IMG/VR virus record: IMGVR_UViG_3300035698_007197
Coordinates: 1-59,134 of that record
DNA: 59,134 nucleotides
Reading direction: 5' to 3' (one strand)
Origin: a virus
The notes below the pieces were generated by a model. The model was not told the origin of the DNA. It did not search any database and saw nothing but the letters and a program-made list of their open reading frames with translations. This document shows positions 46,371-54,495 of the stretch, in pieces. Numbering within the stretch: the first letter of the stretch is position 1; each line of letters opens with the position of its first letter. Made by a program: the position numbers and the translations under genes.

Positions 46371-46506
46371 CGACTACACCATCTAGGTCAGGTTGACCGG
46401 CTTCTTGAAAGGCTGACCCGTGAACCTTCCACCATTTACCGCCTACTTCCTTCTTCAGTGCCTTGTGGATGCGCTGTTGAAGTCGGCTCTCTTTTTTCTT
46501 AGCCAT
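45997..46506 (-). CDS. VRR-NUC domain nuclease
   Basis: The protein has 169 aa. Residues 5-95 are a VRR-NUC domain: E-S-R-L-Q-Q-R-I-H near the start, G-Q-P-D-L-D-G-V (first acidic site), F-K-F-E-V-K-V (E-x-K) and S-P-L-Q-L-E-T-L. These nucleases cut branched DNA, such as Holliday junctions. Residues 100-169 run out of frame through the SNF2 gene and look like non-coding translation. A shift of +1 near 46210 would give a VRR-NUC-SNF2 fusion, an arrangement known in phages. Confidence 0.75.
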   Translation of the reverse strand: MAKKKESRLQQRIHKALKKEVGGKWWKVHGSAFQEAGQPDLDGVVDGVSFKFEVKVPREGKPSPLQLETLLEWRAVGSVACIVESPSQAIALVKAATEPSAKRRQGDKLYRWICRVLRATHGEDLGYGRRVRGGKKSNPRRSTRWAVDQFKQHLGKVPKREAFLVLGAP

Positions 46507-46721
46507 TAGGCTATCGCCATCCCCAGCTTAACTAGGGCTATCACCGCTCCGAGTAAGAAGGAGATCAGGGGAATGGGCTGAAGCTGTAGAGGTGTGTTCA
46601 TTGCCATCCAAATACCCCATACCCCGAAGATAATAAGGATTATAGCCAAGGCCCATAGACCAAAGAACCAGATTAAGGCTATAGCTATGGCGATCAGTAG
46701 TAGAATAAACGCGGTTAACAT
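46506..46721 (-). CDS. Small membrane protein
   Basis: The protein has 71 aa. ATG 46721 is chosen because GGGAG lies upstream; an earlier in-frame ATG at 46754 lacks this. Almost entirely hydrophobic with two to three spans (I-A-I-A-L-I-W-F-F-G-L-W-A-L-A-I). It overlaps the VRR-NUC start by TAATG. Its role in a replication unit is unclear. Confidence 0.6.
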   Translation of the reverse strand: MLTAFILLLIAIAIALIWFFGLWALAIILIIFGVWGIWMAMNTPLQLQPIPLISFLLGAVIALVKLGMAIA

Positions 46722-46830
46722 AATGCTTCTCCCATATAAGGGAAAGGGCGCCACCCGAAGATGACGCCCTCCCCTTCCGACACCCGGTTACGATCAGCCC
46801 GAAAGCCGTTTCAGCCGGACGGCGCCGAAC

Positions 46831-47607
46831 CTAGTCTTCGAGGAGGTCCTCGTCTTCCAGGGCATCGATGACGGCGGCCTGCTTCTTGCCGATCTTCTTG
46901 AAGTCGTCGAGATCCACGTCAAGGTCGTGCTCGTCGATGATCTCCTGGAGTTCATCTTCATCCATTTCCTCGATGTCATCTTCGTCGTACTTCTTGGCCT
47001 TCTTCTTTTTGCCCTTGGACTTTTTCGACTTGGACTTCTTGGGGGGTTTCTCATCCTCCTCATCTTCGTCCTCATCTTCCTCGTCCTCATCGTCCTCATC
47101 CTTCTTGGATTTCTTCGATTTGGACTTTTTCTTCGACTTGGACTTCTTGCCCTTCTTGGGTTCGTCGTCCTCATCTTCATCCTCGTCGTCTTCATCCTCG
47201 GTACCCTCGTAGTTCTCGATGGTATCGAAGTCGGTCATCTTCGCCCGTTTCTTGCCGTTGTAGGTTTCGTGGGTGACAACGGCAACGCACTCCTCGCCGA
47301 CGAGCTCGGACAAGTCGATGTCCATTTCGTCCTTGGGAACGTCGATGCCCAGGGCTGTGAGGAAGGAGTGCAACTTCCACAGGCTGTTCTCGTCGAGGGT
47401 GCAGTAGAACCAGAGCTTGGTGCCCTTGTGCTTCCCTTCGGAGATCTCGAGCGTGAACTCGATCTGGTCATTCTTATTAGACGATACGCCGGCCTTGGTC
47501 TCGAGGACCTCGACCTTGTAATCGCCCTCGGGCGGAGTCGACCGGCTTTCAACGTCCTTGAAATTGACCTTGACGGAGTCGGACTTTTTCTTACGGCTAC
47601 GAGCCAT
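46831..47607 (-). CDS. DUF669-like ssDNA-binding protein with charged tail
   Basis: The protein has 258 aa. Residues 10-135 match DUF669 (G-D-Y-K-V-E-V-L-E-T, N-K-N-D-Q-I-E-F-T-L-E-I, L-W-F-Y-C-T-L), a phage family placed beside Sak4-type recombinases and thought to bind single-stranded DNA. Residues 140-215 are repetitive Lys/Ser/Glu/Asp runs, then an acidic end. It overlaps the upstream ATPase gene by TAATG, so the two are co-translated. Confidence 0.8.
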   Translation of the reverse strand: MARSRKKKSDSVKVNFKDVESRSTPPEGDYKVEVLETKAGVSSNKNDQIEFTLEISEGKHKGTKLWFYCTLDENSLWKLHSFLTALGIDVPKDEMDIDLSELVGEECVAVVTHETYNGKKRAKMTDFDTIENYEGTEDEDDEDEDEDDEPKKGKKSKSKKKSKSKKSKKDEDDEDEEDEDEDEEDEKPPKKSKSKKSKGKKKKAKKYDEDDIEEMDEDELQEIIDEHDLDVDLDDFKKIGKKQAAVIDALEDEDLLED

Positions 47608-48431
47608 TATTCATTTCCTTTCATCAGTTTCTTCAGCTTTCGGAAGGTGGGATCTTCAATATAATCTGGAGCCTCGATCCCCTTGGGCTTCCGGATCTTG
47701 GTAGTGTAGACCTCATTAGGGCCGACACGCAAGCAGTAAATCTTTTCGATCTGGGTCTTCTTCATTTTGGTTTTCTTGTTACGAGTCTTGGTAACCCGAA
47801 CCCGGATGAAGGTGTTGACAATAACGGATACGCTGGCGTTCAGGTCATTCTTGACCGAAGGCATCAGCTTGGGGCCAACCTCAGGATCGAGCTGTGACAG
47901 TCCATCGTCCTCGTCATCGGGGAGGTTGAATACTCGCTCCTGTGCGATGAACACACTCTCGACCGGAAGGTTACGGATATCCATGATGACAGATTTCAGT
48001 TCCCCGGCGATCAGTCCCCAGTCCTGCTTGGTAAGAGTACCGAAGTCCCCAGCCTTTTTCCCGCTTTTCTGGAGCTTCTTGTTTACCCCCATCTCGTCGG
48101 TCAATATGCTTTGAAGCTGGGACATCGTATCTAGCACGATAGTCTTGTATTTGAGTTTCCCCTTGTTAGCCTTGCTGTGGGCCCAGAGGATCAGATCCTT
48201 CAATTGTTCTCCCGTCTCAATATCCACAACATCTACATCTTCGACATCGGCTATAGAGTCGGTGCCGTTATCCAGGATATTGAGATAAAGTATGGGCTTG
48301 GGGTAGGATCCTGACAGAGTGGTCTTACCTGTACCGGATCGACCATAAATTGCATAGGACCCGTGGTAGTGCTTTTCGCCGACCGGGGTAGATCCCGGTG
48401 CTCGATCACGTTTACGGACGGTGGTTGCCAT
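47607..48431 (-). CDS. Sak4-like RecA-fold ATPase (recombinase)
   Basis: The protein has 274 aa. Walker A G-R-S-G-T-G-K-T-T (residues about 29-37), Walker B T-I-V-L-D-T (about 95-100) and a conserved C-terminal half with I-R-K-P-K-G identify the AAA_24 phage nucleotide-binding family, which includes the Sak4 recombinases that anneal DNA strands. The partner gene (DUF669) is immediately downstream and a PD-(D/E)XK nuclease upstream, forming a recombination module. It has its own promoter at 48458-48486. Confidence 0.82.
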   Translation of the reverse strand: MATTVRKRDRAPGSTPVGEKHYHGSYAIYGRSGTGKTTLSGSYPKPILYLNILDNGTDSIADVEDVDVVDIETGEQLKDLILWAHSKANKGKLKYKTIVLDTMSQLQSILTDEMGVNKKLQKSGKKAGDFGTLTKQDWGLIAGELKSVIMDIRNLPVESVFIAQERVFNLPDDEDDGLSQLDPEVGPKLMPSVKNDLNASVSVIVNTFIRVRVTKTRNKKTKMKKTQIEKIYCLRVGPNEVYTTKIRKPKGIEAPDYIEDPTFRKLKKLMKGNE

Positions 48432-48457
48432 GAATTAAACCTTTCACTTGAGCCGAT

Positions 48458-48486
48458 CTTATATCACCGAGTTGAACCCAGTGCAA
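48458..48486 (-). promoter_or_regulatory. Minus-strand promoter for the recombination module
   Basis: On the minus strand TTGCAC (48486-48481), 17-bp spacer, TATAAG (48463-48458), then AAAGG before ATG 48431. Confidence 0.75.
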
Positions 48487-48491
48487 TACCC

Positions 48492-49649
48492 TTAATCCTC
48501 AGCGCGTTCTTTGTCATCACGCTTGTGGCTGAGATCCTCAGTCTGGTATTCGCGCTTCAAGATCCATTCCAGGTCGGACCCTGTAGCCTCGGCTTTACAC
48601 AGGGGTTGGAAGTCACACCAACTGCAATGGCGGTCGATGTTCTGGTCCTTCTTAGTGCCGTAACCGTCAGCGATCTCTTTTGCGGTGTCTACGAAGTCAT
48701 CCCAGATATTATCCACGATCCGAGGCTTGACTGGACTGTAGATACGGATGAACCTATTTCGGCGGTTAGCCTTGGAGTCCGCGAGGATCTTCTTATATGC
48801 AGCGTCTGATTTCTTTAGACCCTCTTCCTTGCGCCAAGCCCTTACTCTTGTTGGCAGGGTATCCATTTTTCTCGTGGAGATCTTACCCGTGGGAGTTAGT
48901 TCGCCCGGGACGTTGCACGGCTTGCTGCTGATATAATCCCACAGGATGCCATCGATTGCCTTGAAGCCCATCTCCTCGAGAGCACGAAAATAGACTGCTG
49001 CCTGAACGGACCTCCATCGCTCATCCTCAGAAGGCATCCTGCTAAATGACTTGTGCTCTACAAGCCAACGCATCTTCTTGGCCTTAGCTACAGCATCGAT
49101 CTTGCCCGTGAACCATATGTTCTTTTCCAGCTCTATGCGGAACTCATGCTCAGACCTTCGACCATCATGCTTGATAGGCTTCAGACTACCCTCGTAGTGA
49201 TCGAAGTAATCTTCCATGATATAGCCGATGTCTTCGACGATCTTGCCATACATTTCTATCTGCTTACGAAACAGCTTCTTGTTATCAAGCTCCACCTTTC
49301 GGAGGTGCTCCCGCCAATCCTCACCTTCGAGCTGAGACTCTATGATCTCATGGATGATGCTACCAAAGGTCAGCGGTCGGGACTTAACTTTCTTCTGGAT
49401 GCCGAGCACAAACTTGTTATGGAAGGCTCGCCGACATCGCCGGTAGGTCTTCACCTTCGACTGACTGATGTTGATGGTACCATCCGCTAGCAGGATCGTG
49501 CTATGGTCATGCGCCGGCGCTTCACCTTTCTTGAGCTTAGGCCCTCCGTTATGTCCTATGCCGACTGCTTGACACGCTTCTTCCGTCGGGGTGAGCGAGC
49601 TTTTCTTCCTTCTCGCTTTTCTACGATCTTCAATTGTTCTTTTAGCCAT
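48492..49649 (-). CDS. PD-(D/E)XK (Cas4/RecB-like) nuclease
   Basis: The protein has 385 aa from ATG 49649 (AAGGA upstream); the frame is open further into polA but that part is rejected. Residues 25-35 (G-I-G-H-N-G-G-P) are a motif frequent in alphaproteobacterial phages. The nuclease core has T-F-G-S-I-I-H-E-I-I, D-A-V-A-K-A and V-E-H-K-S (PD-ExK type), and ends with a Cys cluster, C-S-W-C-D-F-Q-P-L-C, typical of the 4Fe-4S site of Cas4/AddB-like enzymes. It would process DNA ends for the Sak4-like recombinase. Confidence 0.82.
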   Translation of the reverse strand: MAKRTIEDRRKARRKKSSLTPTEEACQAVGIGHNGGPKLKKGEAPAHDHSTILLADGTINISQSKVKTYRRCRRAFHNKFVLGIQKKVKSRPLTFGSIIHEIIESQLEGEDWREHLRKVELDNKKLFRKQIEMYGKIVEDIGYIMEDYFDHYEGSLKPIKHDGRRSEHEFRIELEKNIWFTGKIDAVAKAKKMRWLVEHKSFSRMPSEDERWRSVQAAVYFRALEEMGFKAIDGILWDYISSKPCNVPGELTPTGKISTRKMDTLPTRVRAWRKEEGLKKSDAAYKKILADSKANRRNRFIRIYSPVKPRIVDNIWDDFVDTAKEIADGYGTKKDQNIDRHCSWCDFQPLCKAEATGSDLEWILKREYQTEDLSHKRDDKERAED

Positions 49650-52114
49650 GTCTTCAAATCCTTTCCTTGTCCCCATGCACCAATTCCCGCATCAGCTTCG
49701 ATGGGGACACTCATTTCAATCTCAAAGTCATCAAGCAGCTCAGGGTGAGACATGATCTCTAGCCCGCGGTTGTGAACGTGCTCGACCATATCGTTACGAA
49801 CCTCTAGGAGCACAGCGTCATGCACTGTTCCTACAAGCCTAAACCAAGGTCTCCTGAACTCCTTCCGCATTTGTAACGCAGCCATAAGGTTAAGCTCATT
49901 AGCGAAGCTCTGAACAGGAGAATTGATTGCCTGCCGCTGTGCCTCCCGTCGTTCGGGACTATCTCGATTTCCCATCGCTGCCGGGAGCCGGCGCTTGCGC
50001 CCAGATAGAGACCGGACGTATCCATTGACCTGAGCAAATCTACGTTGCTTATTATGCCAGTTTGGGAAACCCGGATAAAGCTCGAAGAATGCTTCACGGC
50101 TTTGCTGTGCTTCCTCATCAGTCACCTCCACCCCATAGTTATCTCGAGCATATATCTTAAACTTCTTCCACCACATTCCGTAGAGATAGCCGAAGTTAAT
50201 GGCCTTCGCCTTCTTACGAACCTCCTTCCACATTTTCATCAATTCGGTAGCGGCGTTACCGCCCATGTTGAGAATGTATTCAACAGCCTCACTATATCCC
50301 ATCTTCTTGTATTCTTTACCCTCCTGCTTATGATGCAGTTTGACAGTTTTCTTTATCTCCTTGGCATAACCGGCGCCACGTTCAATTTCTCGAATTGCAG
50401 TTTGCCAGTGAGGGTCACCGCCTTCGTGGAACACTCCAAGGAGGTTATGCTCATCTGCAAGTTCGGCGGCAATGCGCAGCTCAATCTGGCTGAGATCCAT
50501 CTCAACCAACGTCCATCCCTCAGGAGCTGTAATAAGACTTCTGATGCGAGGATCTCGGGGGACTTGTTGGAGATTGGGATGCTCACAAGAGAGGCGGCCG
50601 GTAACAGTACCATGCAGTTTGAATACCGGATGAAGCCTCCCTTCCCGATCAAGGTAAGGACGCCATCCCTCAATGAAGCCGCTGAGTTGTTTCTGTGCAG
50701 CTCTAAACCGGAGAAGGTCGCCGACCATGGGATGGTCAATCCTGAGGAGGACTGACTCGCTTGTGCTGTTTGCGCCACTTTTTGTTTTCTCCACTACGGG
50801 GATCTTCAGCACCTCGAACAGTAGGTGACCCAACTGCTTAGGCGATCCCCAGTTTATCTTCTCAGTCTTCTTATCGACCAGGGTTGCCTTAGCCCCCCAC
50901 TTCTCAAGCTTCTCCTGAGCGTCAGCTAACTCACCCCGAAGGTAAGCCTCAGCATCGTCCATCTTGTCAAGGTCAATGAAGACACCTCGATGCTCAGCCT
51001 CGATGAACATTTGGATGCAGGGAACCATGATAAGATCGTGGACCCGTTTTACATCATGGTCTTCTTCCAACATCTTCTTGAGGATGAACCTAAGTTTCCG
51101 GGTATAGAAAACGTCATGCGCGGCATACTTGGCATTCTTCTGAGACCACTCCGTTTTTACACCGCCTTCAACGTCCCAATCGGGAACACCCAAGAATTTC
51201 TGTGCAAGATACTTGAGACCGTGTCTATCGTTCTCGTCTACTAGGTAGTGAGCGAGCATGGTATCGAAGTCGACTCGCCACTTAACCTGGAAACGCTCGA
51301 GCATCCACAGTGCGTCGAACTTACCATTATGGAAGACGTTGAAGCACTTCTTTAATTTGCGGGTGACGAGGTGGACAATCTTGGTCAGCTCGGCGTCAGA
51401 CCATATGCCGGCGGTTTCCATGGGGACCACCCATTGACGCTTACGACAGCCGAACTGCATAGCCACGACACGGGGTTGATTACCATTATGGGTTGACTTG
51501 TGTTGCTTGATCGCTTCCTGGGAGGCAGTACCGTCAGCCACCAGATCATCCAGCGCCGTGGTGAACGGGTATAATCGAGTGCACTCGAGATCAGTTGCTA
51601 CGGTGCCCCTGAGATCCTTGAGCATCGCCTTCACTTTGTCCCACGTATCGACAATCTCGAACTCGAGTTCCTTCTCCTCCGGTATGCCCCCGAACTCCCG
51701 ACACTCCCTCAACCTGTGGGCATCAGCCTCGATGGTATCGATCCTGCGCTCATCATGTAGTGCGATGTTGGGATGCAGCATGGGGAGGATCACTCGACCC
51801 TCATGCGTGATGGGTTTACCTCGAAGCTTGGTGATACCCTGTTTCTCTAGTACCGCCTGACAAGCGTTGTTCCCCAAGAGGACAATGTATTTGGGGTCTC
51901 TTCGATTGATCTTCTTTAAGACCCTCTCTCGCTCATGCTTTACCATGGTCTTGGTGATATTCTTTCCTTCGGGGGGAGCCTTCCTGAGGACGTTAATCCA
52001 CCGAATATCCTCGCTCTCAATCCCAGCCTCGTTCAAGGCGTCCATGAAGATAGACTGAGCTCGGGGGTTAATGTCGGGATGCTCACCGACTATCAAGATA
52101 TCAGACTTGGACAT
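49556..52114 (-). CDS. Family A DNA polymerase with N-terminal UDG-like domain
   Basis: The protein has 852 aa. Residues 1-140 resemble a family 4/5 uracil-DNA glycosylase (I-L-I-V-G-E-H-P, W-I-N-V-L-R-K-A, L-L-G-N-N-A-C, and M-L-H-P-N), but the usual catalytic acidic residue after G-E-x-P-G is altered, so it may only bind DNA. Residues about 155-360 are a 3'-5' exonuclease (V-A-T-D-L-E near 172; N-G-K-F-D; Y-A-A-H-D). Residues about 450-835 are the polymerase: motif A M-D-L-S-Q-I-E-L-R, motif B K-A-I-N-F-G-Y-L-Y-G, motif C V-H-D-A. The fusion is also known from SPO1-type phages. It replicates the phage genome. Confidence 0.92.
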   Translation of the reverse strand: MSKSDILIVGEHPDINPRAQSIFMDALNEAGIESEDIRWINVLRKAPPEGKNITKTMVKHERERVLKKINRRDPKYIVLLGNNACQAVLEKQGITKLRGKPITHEGRVILPMLHPNIALHDERRIDTIEADAHRLRECREFGGIPEEKELEFEIVDTWDKVKAMLKDLRGTVATDLECTRLYPFTTALDDLVADGTASQEAIKQHKSTHNGNQPRVVAMQFGCRKRQWVVPMETAGIWSDAELTKIVHLVTRKLKKCFNVFHNGKFDALWMLERFQVKWRVDFDTMLAHYLVDENDRHGLKYLAQKFLGVPDWDVEGGVKTEWSQKNAKYAAHDVFYTRKLRFILKKMLEEDHDVKRVHDLIMVPCIQMFIEAEHRGVFIDLDKMDDAEAYLRGELADAQEKLEKWGAKATLVDKKTEKINWGSPKQLGHLLFEVLKIPVVEKTKSGANSTSESVLLRIDHPMVGDLLRFRAAQKQLSGFIEGWRPYLDREGRLHPVFKLHGTVTGRLSCEHPNLQQVPRDPRIRSLITAPEGWTLVEMDLSQIELRIAAELADEHNLLGVFHEGGDPHWQTAIREIERGAGYAKEIKKTVKLHHKQEGKEYKKMGYSEAVEYILNMGGNAATELMKMWKEVRKKAKAINFGYLYGMWWKKFKIYARDNYGVEVTDEEAQQSREAFFELYPGFPNWHNKQRRFAQVNGYVRSLSGRKRRLPAAMGNRDSPERREAQRQAINSPVQSFANELNLMAALQMRKEFRRPWFRLVGTVHDAVLLEVRNDMVEHVHNRGLEIMSHPELLDDFEIEMSVPIEADAGIGAWGQGKDLKTWLKEQLKIVEKREGRKARSPRRKKRVKQSA

Positions 52115-52638
52115 TAAATCACTTCAACCACTTCGCGTGAGAAATACTCGACAATATAACCTGCGGGCGTCACTTCGTAAATACCCGTAACTCTCTGGAA
52201 TACTTCCGAGGTTCCCTGACCCAGTCGAGGGTCCGGGTAAGGTCGAGAGAACATTCCCAGGTGCTGGGTCGAGCGGTAGGGTATCTCAAATAATATCCTC
52301 CCGATATGAAGATCGCTTTGCTGGATCACCAAGCTGCATAGCTCACAGGGGCTGTGGGTGACATAGAGGTCTACCTCGGTTCCAGCTTTTATTATGGATG
52401 ATGCCTTTCCCAGGGCATTACTCTCTGCGTGTAGAGAAGGACACTTCCCGGGAACCATACCGGGGCAATCGTTTCCCGCGCAGTGAGGCTCTCCCGCCGC
52501 CGCGCCGTTCCATCCTACGCTGATCGGGCTGTTCTCCATGACAACCAGTGCTCCGACGTTCAGGCGTGAACAGGTCGACCGCTTCGCCGCACTCCTTGCC
52601 ATTTCCATGAACATTGCTTCTCTGCTTATCCGTCCCAT
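52114..52638 (-). CDS. dCMP deaminase
   Basis: The protein has 174 aa. ATG 52638 has GGAGG upstream; the ATG at 52695 precedes the end of the upstream gene and is rejected. Zinc and catalytic residues are H-A-E (residues 70-72) and P-C-E-L-C (97-101); a second metal site may use C-A-G-N-D-C and C-P. The enzyme turns dCMP into dUMP, feeding dTMP synthesis by ThyX. Its overlap with polA (TAATG) shows it is part of the replication unit. Confidence 0.88.
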   Translation of the reverse strand: MGRISREAMFMEMARSAAKRSTCSRLNVGALVVMENSPISVGWNGAAAGEPHCAGNDCPGMVPGKCPSLHAESNALGKASSIIKAGTEVDLYVTHSPCELCSLVIQQSDLHIGRILFEIPYRSTQHLGMFSRPYPDPRLGQGTSEVFQRVTGIYEVTPAGYIVEYFSREVVEVI

Positions 52639-52814
52639 CGGTCTATCCTCCATTCTTCGATCCAGGGTTCGTGCATATTGCCGTCTTGTATCCAACTGAC
52701 CTGGTAGCTGGTGTTCTTGCCTCGGATCATTATAGCAAGCACCGTAGCTACGATAGCTTTACAGCCGTCAATGGTTACCTTGTCTCCGACATCATAGAGC
52801 GTCTCAATCCTCAT
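52626..52814 (-). CDS. Small beta-rich protein
   Basis: The protein has 62 aa. Y-D-V-G-D-K-V-T-I-D-G and alternating strands (A-T-V-L-A-I-M-I, Y-Q-V-S-W-I) resemble a KOW/SH3-like small barrel. It overlaps the TS-like gene by four bases and the deaminase by 13. The function is unknown; it could bind a neighbouring enzyme or nucleic acid. Confidence 0.65.
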   Translation of the reverse strand: MRIETLYDVGDKVTIDGCKAIVATVLAIMIRGKNTSYQVSWIQDGNMHEPWIEEWRIDRWDG

Positions 52815-53662
52815 CCTACTTTATCCCAGTCTGGGCGGAACAGGTGCATTGATCCGATCTGCATGATGAACTTACCCGGTCGAACGGCAGCCCAATCGGG
52901 GTTCCTGCTACGAACCCTCTCGAGCATCCACAGGTGGAGCCGAAGAGTCAGGTATAGGTCATTGCGGAAATGCTTGTATAGATCGCAACTACGGATATGG
53001 TAATTGATGTCGAGGCGTTCCTCGCGCATGAGGAAGTGGTAACCGATGGTGCAGGGTGCTCGCTTGTCACCTCCACCCGTATCCTCGGGAAACCATATGG
53101 GGAAGTAGGCTTGACGGGTGTAGGGATCGTCAGCAAGCTGGTCGGCTACATCGATTAGTTGGCCGTAGTCATACATGATGCCTCGGTTCGGCGTAGGCGG
53201 TGATCCTCGATTTTGATCGGAGAACCTACGTCGCCACTCCTGAGCATCCTCAGTCGGCGCCTCTACCTGCCCAGCGAACCTTGGCCAGTATCGTTCCATA
53301 TAGTTATGGTTGAACTTTCCTCGGTTATCCAGGAAGCCTTCCACTCCTGACCGAGATAGCTTCGCCTGCGACCAATTCCTCCACTCGGTTCCCGGGTTCA
53401 TCGGATAGCCGCTGACCCTCTCCTCAAAGTGGTCATCGGACCAAGGGAACTCAGCGCCGGTATCATCGCGGTAATGCTGTAGTTCTTCTGTGGGCAAATC
53501 AACCATGAAGGAGACATGGGTCATTTCCTTACTGGCCATTAGGGGGTTGTTAGCTATGCTCACACCTTGCCAACGCTTCGAGTGCACCAGAGGAGCATTA
53601 TGTATGTCTTCACACAGCTCCCGGTATACAGTATCGAAGCTGTCCATTTCTAGGGGTCTCAT
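52811..53662 (-). CDS. Thymidylate-synthase-fold enzyme, predicted dCMP-type (hydroxymethylase-like)
   Basis: The protein has 283 aa. The C-terminal half aligns with ThyA: D-P-Y-T-R-Q (phosphate Arg), R-A-P-C (C204, nucleophile), H-I-R-S-C-D (224-227, phosphate binding), and G-S-M-H-L-F (H273). Where E. coli ThyA has Asn177, which reads uracil, this protein has D235 in a gap-free stretch. In T4 dCMP hydroxymethylase the equivalent is also Asp and reads cytosine. ThyX (10895) already covers dTMP. A role making hydroxymethyl-dCMP or another C5-modified nucleotide is inferred. The N-terminal 150 residues diverge. Confidence 0.75.
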   Translation of the reverse strand: MRPLEMDSFDTVYRELCEDIHNAPLVHSKRWQGVSIANNPLMASKEMTHVSFMVDLPTEELQHYRDDTGAEFPWSDDHFEERVSGYPMNPGTEWRNWSQAKLSRSGVEGFLDNRGKFNHNYMERYWPRFAGQVEAPTEDAQEWRRRFSDQNRGSPPTPNRGIMYDYGQLIDVADQLADDPYTRQAYFPIWFPEDTGGGDKRAPCTIGYHFLMREERLDINYHIRSCDLYKHFRNDLYLTLRLHLWMLERVRSRNPDWAAVRPGKFIMQIGSMHLFRPDWDKVG

Positions 53663-54492
53663 TCATCTACTCCTTCAGGTTCTTGGTATTTGTTACGGTG
53701 ACCGGGGTGGTTATCCCGGAGATACTTGATGAGCTTCTTTCGCCGCTTACCCTTGATGCGCTTATCAGCATCCATCTTGACCCGAAGGGCTTGGGCGAAC
53801 TTAGCTATTCCCCGGTAGTGCTCTTCGCACAGGTATCGGGAAGACCATTTGATGATCCACTCCCAGAAATACTTATCCTTCTTTCTGATCCTTTCGAGCT
53901 CGGCGATAGGGTCATCCATATGGGGTATGGCAGTTACGAAATACTGCGGGTGGACGGTGATATTGGCAAAGTGGCAATTCATCCCTTCGAACTCCATACC
54001 ATCAAAGTTGAACCCGTCGAGAAGGACATCGCGGATGAACACCAAGTCGGCGGGGAACTTCTTGAGCAGCTCGGTGGTTCGATAGAAGACGTCGATAACA
54101 TACCGACCTTTCTTACCCCCCTTAATCTGCGTGATAACCACCGACTGTAAGCAAGGCCCCATGACACTAGCCCGCTTGGATTTCTTAGTTGGGTCATTCT
54201 TGAGCAAATGGTTGTAGCAGGTAAAGCCCACACTGCCGTAGGAAGTTTTCTTGCGTCGCTCATCCCACAGCTTGATCGCCATATCCTTGGACTCCTCGTG
54301 AAGGTATAGCCGCTTCAAGTGCGACCCCTTCGCCGAGGTGTATCCCGCATCCGCAAGAATGAGTGGGTCTTCATAGTCCCACAGGTCGTGAAAGGTTATC
54401 ATCCTCCCCGTTATGATCTTGCGGCAACCCGAAAAGAAGTCACCCTTTTTCCTGGAGAGGCGTAGAACCTCCTTGACCCACTCATCCTTCAT
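53659..54492 (-). CDS. Second thymidylate-synthase-fold protein, divergent
   Basis: The protein has 277 aa. It lies next to and shares the ThyA-like layout with the previous gene: M-G-P-C (C114), F-Y-R-T-T-E (138-141 in place of R-S-x-D) and D149 at the Asn177 position, N-C-H-F (H174). Conservation outside these is low. It may be a paralogue with different substrate or a partner subunit. TS pairs of this kind are uncommon in one phage. The basic C-terminus (K-R-I-K-G-K-R-R-K-K) could touch DNA. Start overlaps previous stop region by four bases. Confidence 0.65.
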   Translation of the reverse strand: MKDEWVKEVLRLSRKKGDFFSGCRKIITGRMITFHDLWDYEDPLILADAGYTSAKGSHLKRLYLHEESKDMAIKLWDERRKKTSYGSVGFTCYNHLLKNDPTKKSKRASVMGPCLQSVVITQIKGGKKGRYVIDVFYRTTELLKKFPADLVFIRDVLLDGFNFDGMEFEGMNCHFANITVHPQYFVTAIPHMDDPIAELERIRKKDKYFWEWIIKWSSRYLCEEHYRGIAKFAQALRVKMDADKRIKGKRRKKLIKYLRDNHPGHRNKYQEPEGVDE

Positions 54493-54495
54493 GGT

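Noticed and set aside
46868-47664. Ser-rich and Leu/Val-rich + strand frames opposite the DUF669 gene
   Set aside because: They arise from reading the Lys/Asp/Glu codon repeats backwards. No ribosome site and no homology.
52811-53662. Ordinary thymidylate synthase ThyA
   Set aside because: Asp replaces the uracil-reading Asn and the phage already has ThyX; the plain ThyA label would hide this.
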